Positions 61,701 to 64,000 of a stretch of 64,000 nt of DNA are shown here, in pieces. The position numbers were made by a program, and so were the translations under genes. Source of the DNA: Tubiluchus corallicola (taxonomy: Eukaryota > Priapulida > Priapulimorpha > Priapulimorphida > Tubiluchidae); NCBI GenBank assembly GCA_030141605.1, contig JAQGDQ010000085.1, forward strand, positions 124,001-188,000, read 5' to 3'. The notes beneath the pieces are model-generated. The model was given only the letters and a program-made list of their open reading frames with translations, was not told the origin of the DNA and ran no database searches. The first letter of the stretch is position 1; the number at the start of each line of letters is the position of its first letter.

Positions 61701-63598
61701 AAATGTTAGCATAAGGTCTTTCAGTATTACATACAAGCATTATTAACATTATATTGTTAAAATAACATCAACTATATAAGTAATTTTTTCTTATCTACAA
61801 AACCTGTTTGCAAAGCTCAACATGCAAATAAAACTTTTCCAATATCATTTGGTATATTAATTTCAGGTGCATTTACTGTCTGAATGATCATCTTGCAAAG
61901 CAATTCAAAGCACAAAGCGCTCACAGCATAATTCTCTGCCTGTACAGGTACCCTATACAGGTAGACATCGACTTACGACTTACCAACTTTATGACCCAAC
62001 CACAACTTAATTAATTAATTAACAAAATCAGCTGTATCTCATATTTCTATTTTATTAAAAACAAAATTAACTTCTGTCGCTGTCTGTTTCGATATAAATA
62101 AATTTATCATAGGCACCGCCATACCTAGTGCACGTACACACACAAAGTCTTGCATGTAGAGGCAAATGCTTGAATATACGGATGCGGTCGTAAGTCAACA
62201 ATTACCTGTACTTCAAAGAAACACTAGGGACACGAGAAAGCAATACTACATGGTGACTTGTTCAACTATCACGGACTAAATAAATGAACTAGTGTGATGG
62301 GGATATGAATATAACATGTCCAACTCACAAACCGGAGAATGACTGCACATGAAAAACATTAATGCTTCTCTTACCTTGCTGCTTGAGTACGGAGATGTTT
62401 CTTGATTGCTTGCTGGTTATAAATTTCTTTCCAGTCCTTGATCCTCTCTTCCGGAGGACGATACGGTTTAGTGAACCTTGAGTACTTCACAAATCCTCTA
62501 AAGTATAAAAAAATACAGGTAAATATTGTATCACAAAGATTCAGCCATCATGTAACGACAGTTAGCTAGCAGGGGCATATAACTACACACTAAAAATGCT
62601 CCCGTCTTCATCACATGGATGATTAGAGTTTTAGAGTTCTCTTCGATGCATGGACAGCCTCATCAACAAGTTGGGGAAGATAGTCTGTCTGGTGAAAGCA
62701 TTTCAACATTAGAAGAAATTTGTTACTAAATGTTTGGATAAGGTTTAATAGCTAAATTACAAGTAAAAAAGAATTTCAGAGATGTGAGTAATAACCAATT
62801 TTTTTTACTTAATTTGATGCATTGAAACAGTACATGTTGCATTATTCTGTTCTAAAAAGGCACTAGTAACATAAACAATGCAATTATTATATAAGTACAT
62901 ACGTTTTTGCTTACCTACTGACCACTAATGCTAACCGTTCGTATCAAGCGAGACTTGGGAACAAACAAAATGCAAAGGAATTTTGCCTGCAGTCAGTTGT
63001 TATAGCAACCAGACTATTGATTGCCAACATTGACTTTTGCCTCTGAAACGTATCCCAATTCTTTTATATTACTTTCTATGGAAATCTTGGCTTCGTTTAA
63101 TGACAATTCACTTAACGTCACATTTTGCTGGAATGCATTAGCGTTGTTAAGCAAGAACTTACTGTATTACCCATTGCGGTAATGAGCTGAAGACTGAAAG
63201 GAGAGGCTGAAAAATTGTAGAGTAGTCAGGATTTGAACCTAAGACCTGACATTAGTACTCCCATACTGTGCCAGCTGAGTTACTAGTTCAACATGACAGA
63301 GCAAGCCCGATATTCACTCTTTGTTGCACACAATCCAACAGCGCCACCTGTATCCACGACAATAGGGGAATACTTATGATATCAATACTTTTCTCAAGTT
63401 AGCTGGCAACTAACAATAATACATCATGTCATAATATCATTAGCTGCCAGCTAATTTGAGGAAAGTGATGATAATATTTAAAACTTTGTACCTGGCTTTG
63501 TCTAGAGTGATAATATTTTCCAGTTTTTGCTGTTCCTTTTCCACCCCGGATACCAGCTCTTCTATGTCAATAATGCTCGGTTTTCTGGCTGGTAAAAC
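55586..63598 (-). CDS. NADH-dependent glutamate synthase (GOGAT), C-terminal 11 exons; 5' part outside window
   Basis: Glutamate synthase makes two glutamates from glutamine and 2-oxoglutarate; the C-terminal 'beta' part passes electrons from NADH through FAD and Fe-S clusters to the glutamine-using part. Eleven exons give 534 residues, all phases consistent. Order seen: linker ([30 protein letters not shown]), Cys clusters ([29 protein letters not shown]), FAD-binding [49 protein letters not shown]-binding [40 protein letters not shown] and [14 protein letters not shown], then the tail ending GRGLYV-like 'SRGLYV'. These are the diagnostic motifs of the family, in order. The glutaminase and FMN domains lie beyond position 64000. 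Introns carry a LINE fossil, a SINE and a hairpin, none disrupting exons. The gene appears intact. Confidence 0.96.
56101..56268 (-). CDS. GOGAT exon (ALGFLGPE segment)
   Basis: Encodes [20 protein letters not shown] through SVITVYAAG. Acceptor 'tgattttag', donor GTAGGA. Confidence 0.95.
56390..56492 (-). CDS. GOGAT exon ([12 protein letters not shown] segment)
   Basis: Encodes [18 protein letters not shown] and [15 protein letters not shown]. Acceptor 'tttttacag', donor GTATTT. Confidence 0.95.
56778..56945 (-). CDS. GOGAT exon ([10 protein letters not shown] segment)
   Basis: Encodes [31 protein letters not shown] and [11 protein letters not shown]. Acceptor 'ctgttatag', donor GTAACG. Confidence 0.96.
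57505..57674 (-). CDS. GOGAT exon (NAD-binding [11 protein letters not shown])
   Basis: Encodes [13 protein letters not shown] through [18 protein letters not shown]. Acceptor 'gtttttaag', donor GTAAAA. Confidence 0.95.
57968..58127 (-). CDS. GOGAT exon (VVQRRIDLM segment)
   Basis: Encodes [17 protein letters not shown] through [15 protein letters not shown]. Acceptor 'tttttttcag', donor GTACGT after the first base of a Gly codon. Confidence 0.95.
58667..58756 (-). CDS. GOGAT exon ([11 protein letters not shown] segment)
   Basis: A 90-nt exon encoding [20 protein letters not shown] and [10 protein letters not shown]. Acceptor 'cttttaacag', donor GTATGT. Confidence 0.95.
58943..59500 (-). 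pseudogene. LINE reverse-transcriptase C-terminal fossil in a GOGAT intron
   Basis: Minus-strand pieces read [67 protein letters not shown] and [16 protein letters not shown]. These are the ordered C-terminal motifs of Jockey/CR1/L2-like non-LTR retrotransposon polymerases. A frame change and stop near the start show it is dead. It lies in the 1.8-kb intron between 58757 and 60572, in the same orientation as the host gene. Confidence 0.8.
60573..60758 (-). CDS. GOGAT exon (FAD-binding Rossmann motif)
   Basis: Encodes [26 protein letters not shown] and the GxGPAG dinucleotide motif. Acceptor 'gcttttcag', donor GTGAAG. Confidence 0.95.
61508..61685 (-). CDS. GOGAT exon (first Fe-S cysteine clusters)
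   Basis: Encodes [42 protein letters not shown]. Acceptor 'atattacag', donor GTAACT. Confidence 0.95.
62375..62497 (-). CDS. GOGAT exon (GFVKYSRF segment)
   Basis: The acceptor reads 'tactttag' and the donor GTAAGA follows AG. It encodes [20 protein letters not shown] through the start of the first Cys cluster. Confidence 0.93.
63198..63320 (-). repeat. tRNA-derived SINE, copy C
   Basis: The minus strand has A-box-like 'taactcagctggcacag' and B box 'ggttcaaatcc' followed by 'tctacaatttttcagcctc'. It sits in a GOGAT intron. It is the best-preserved of the three copies. Confidence 0.75.
63380..63473. repeat. Inverted repeat, 34-bp arms
   Basis: 63380-63413 and 63440-63473 are near-perfect complements ('caagttagctggcaactaa' against 'ttagctgccagctaatttg'), with a 26-bp spacer. 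Could be a small MITE; it lies in the same GOGAT intron as SINE copy C, close to the acceptor of the next exon. Confidence 0.8.
63492..63598 (-). CDS. GOGAT exon (linker before the beta part)
   Basis: The acceptor reads 'ttgtaacag' (phase 0), and the exon ends AG at a GTACAA donor. It encodes [16 protein letters not shown] and a Gln/Glu-rich helix. Confidence 0.88.
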
Positions 63599-64000
63599 CT
63601 GTTACAAAATACACAATGAAGTTAACTGATCATAAATCACAACTCCTCAAATCCAAAAGAAAGCAAAGCCAAAACTGGAAAAACAAAGTAAATACAAATG
63701 AAAGATCAACTGCCCTTCGACCAGGTGAACTGCAACAAAACAAAAATATAAAACTTTAAATTAGTGATACCAGAATCTGCAAGCAGGAAAACAGGAAGAA
63801 CAGAAATGTACAAGCACTTTAAACAGGTGTAGAAAACTCCTAAAACGCCGTCATTGTTAACACGTCATAAACACTTTCGACGAGAATGAAATGTATACCC
63901 GGTGACGAATGGACGTAACCACATCAAGTGAAGACAGCTTTAAAATGAACTCTATCAGTCAAGAGAAATTACATAAAAAATCTGACATAAAAATGTGCTA
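63599..64000 (-). other. Partial GOGAT intron at window edge
   Basis: No further exon with matching family sequence is seen. An open stretch ending at a GT near 63898 has no resemblance to the enzyme and is not called. Confidence 0.5.

Noticed and set aside
63890-63965. Possible further upstream GOGAT exon
   Set aside because: The short open stretch with a GT does not resemble the enzyme in this region, and the acceptor is weak.

Overview
This is metazoan nuclear DNA, AT-rich (roughly 35% G+C by eye). It has GT-AG introns of 120-2300 bp, two eukaryotic tRNA genes, tRNA-derived SINEs, LINE and MITE debris and abundant microsatellites. The one enzyme that can be named with certainty is an NADH-type glutamate synthase, which occurs in many invertebrates, plants and fungi but is not known from vertebrates. 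The window is therefore most likely from a non-vertebrate animal, perhaps marine. I cannot name the phylum from sequence alone.

Only three protein-coding genes can be supported, and all three need splicing to be seen. (1) On the minus strand, 17380-22713, three exons encode a 544-aa secreted precursor. It has a signal peptide, a ~375-residue disordered and very acidic granin-like pro-region with many basic cleavage sites, a Lys-Arg site, and then a small cysteine-rich phospholipase-A2-like domain whose catalytic-site motif reads HE instead of HD. (2) On the plus strand, 42932-47835, five exons encode a 507-aa secreted protein. It has a signal peptide split by an intron, a ~380-residue Ser/Thr/Asn/Glu-rich disordered region, one thrombospondin type-1 (TSP1) repeat and a Cys-rich tail. 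(3) On the minus strand, 55586-63598 and continuing beyond the window, the last eleven coding exons of NADH-dependent glutamate synthase encode the whole FAD/Fe-S 'beta' half. Every exon junction proposed for these genes keeps phase. Genes 1 and 2 share a layout: one exon over 1.1 kb for a disordered acidic segment, tiny exons for the Cys-rich domain, and a 3' splice-acceptor consensus immediately upstream of the ATG. They look like components of the secretory pathway. Nothing suggests that the three genes work together; genes 2 and 3 are convergent.

Layout: 1-17 kb is gene-free and repeat-rich, with a degenerate minisatellite at 3.4-4.0 kb, three copies of a ~580-bp dispersed repeat at 7.0, 9.9 and 14.4 kb, tetra- and pentanucleotide arrays and a SINE. 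The PLA2-like gene lies at 17.4-22.7 kb. From 23 to 42.4 kb there is a repeat landscape: two LINE 3'-end fossils, a 35-bp minisatellite, TA/GA/TTCTA/GCT arrays, a 274-bp foldback, a telomere-motif MITE, a LINE ORF1 fossil, tRNA-Met with a tandem duplication that copied half of it, and a degenerate transposon ORF. The TSP1 gene is at 42.9-47.8 kb and tRNA-Lys at 49.5 kb. A quiet AT-rich stretch follows to 54.4 kb, a palindromic MITE lies at 54.5 kb, and glutamate synthase fills the rest with a LINE fossil, a SINE and a hairpin in its introns.

Exon coordinates, splice phases and motif residues were read from the sequence. Family assignments rest on recognised motifs. No database search was run.
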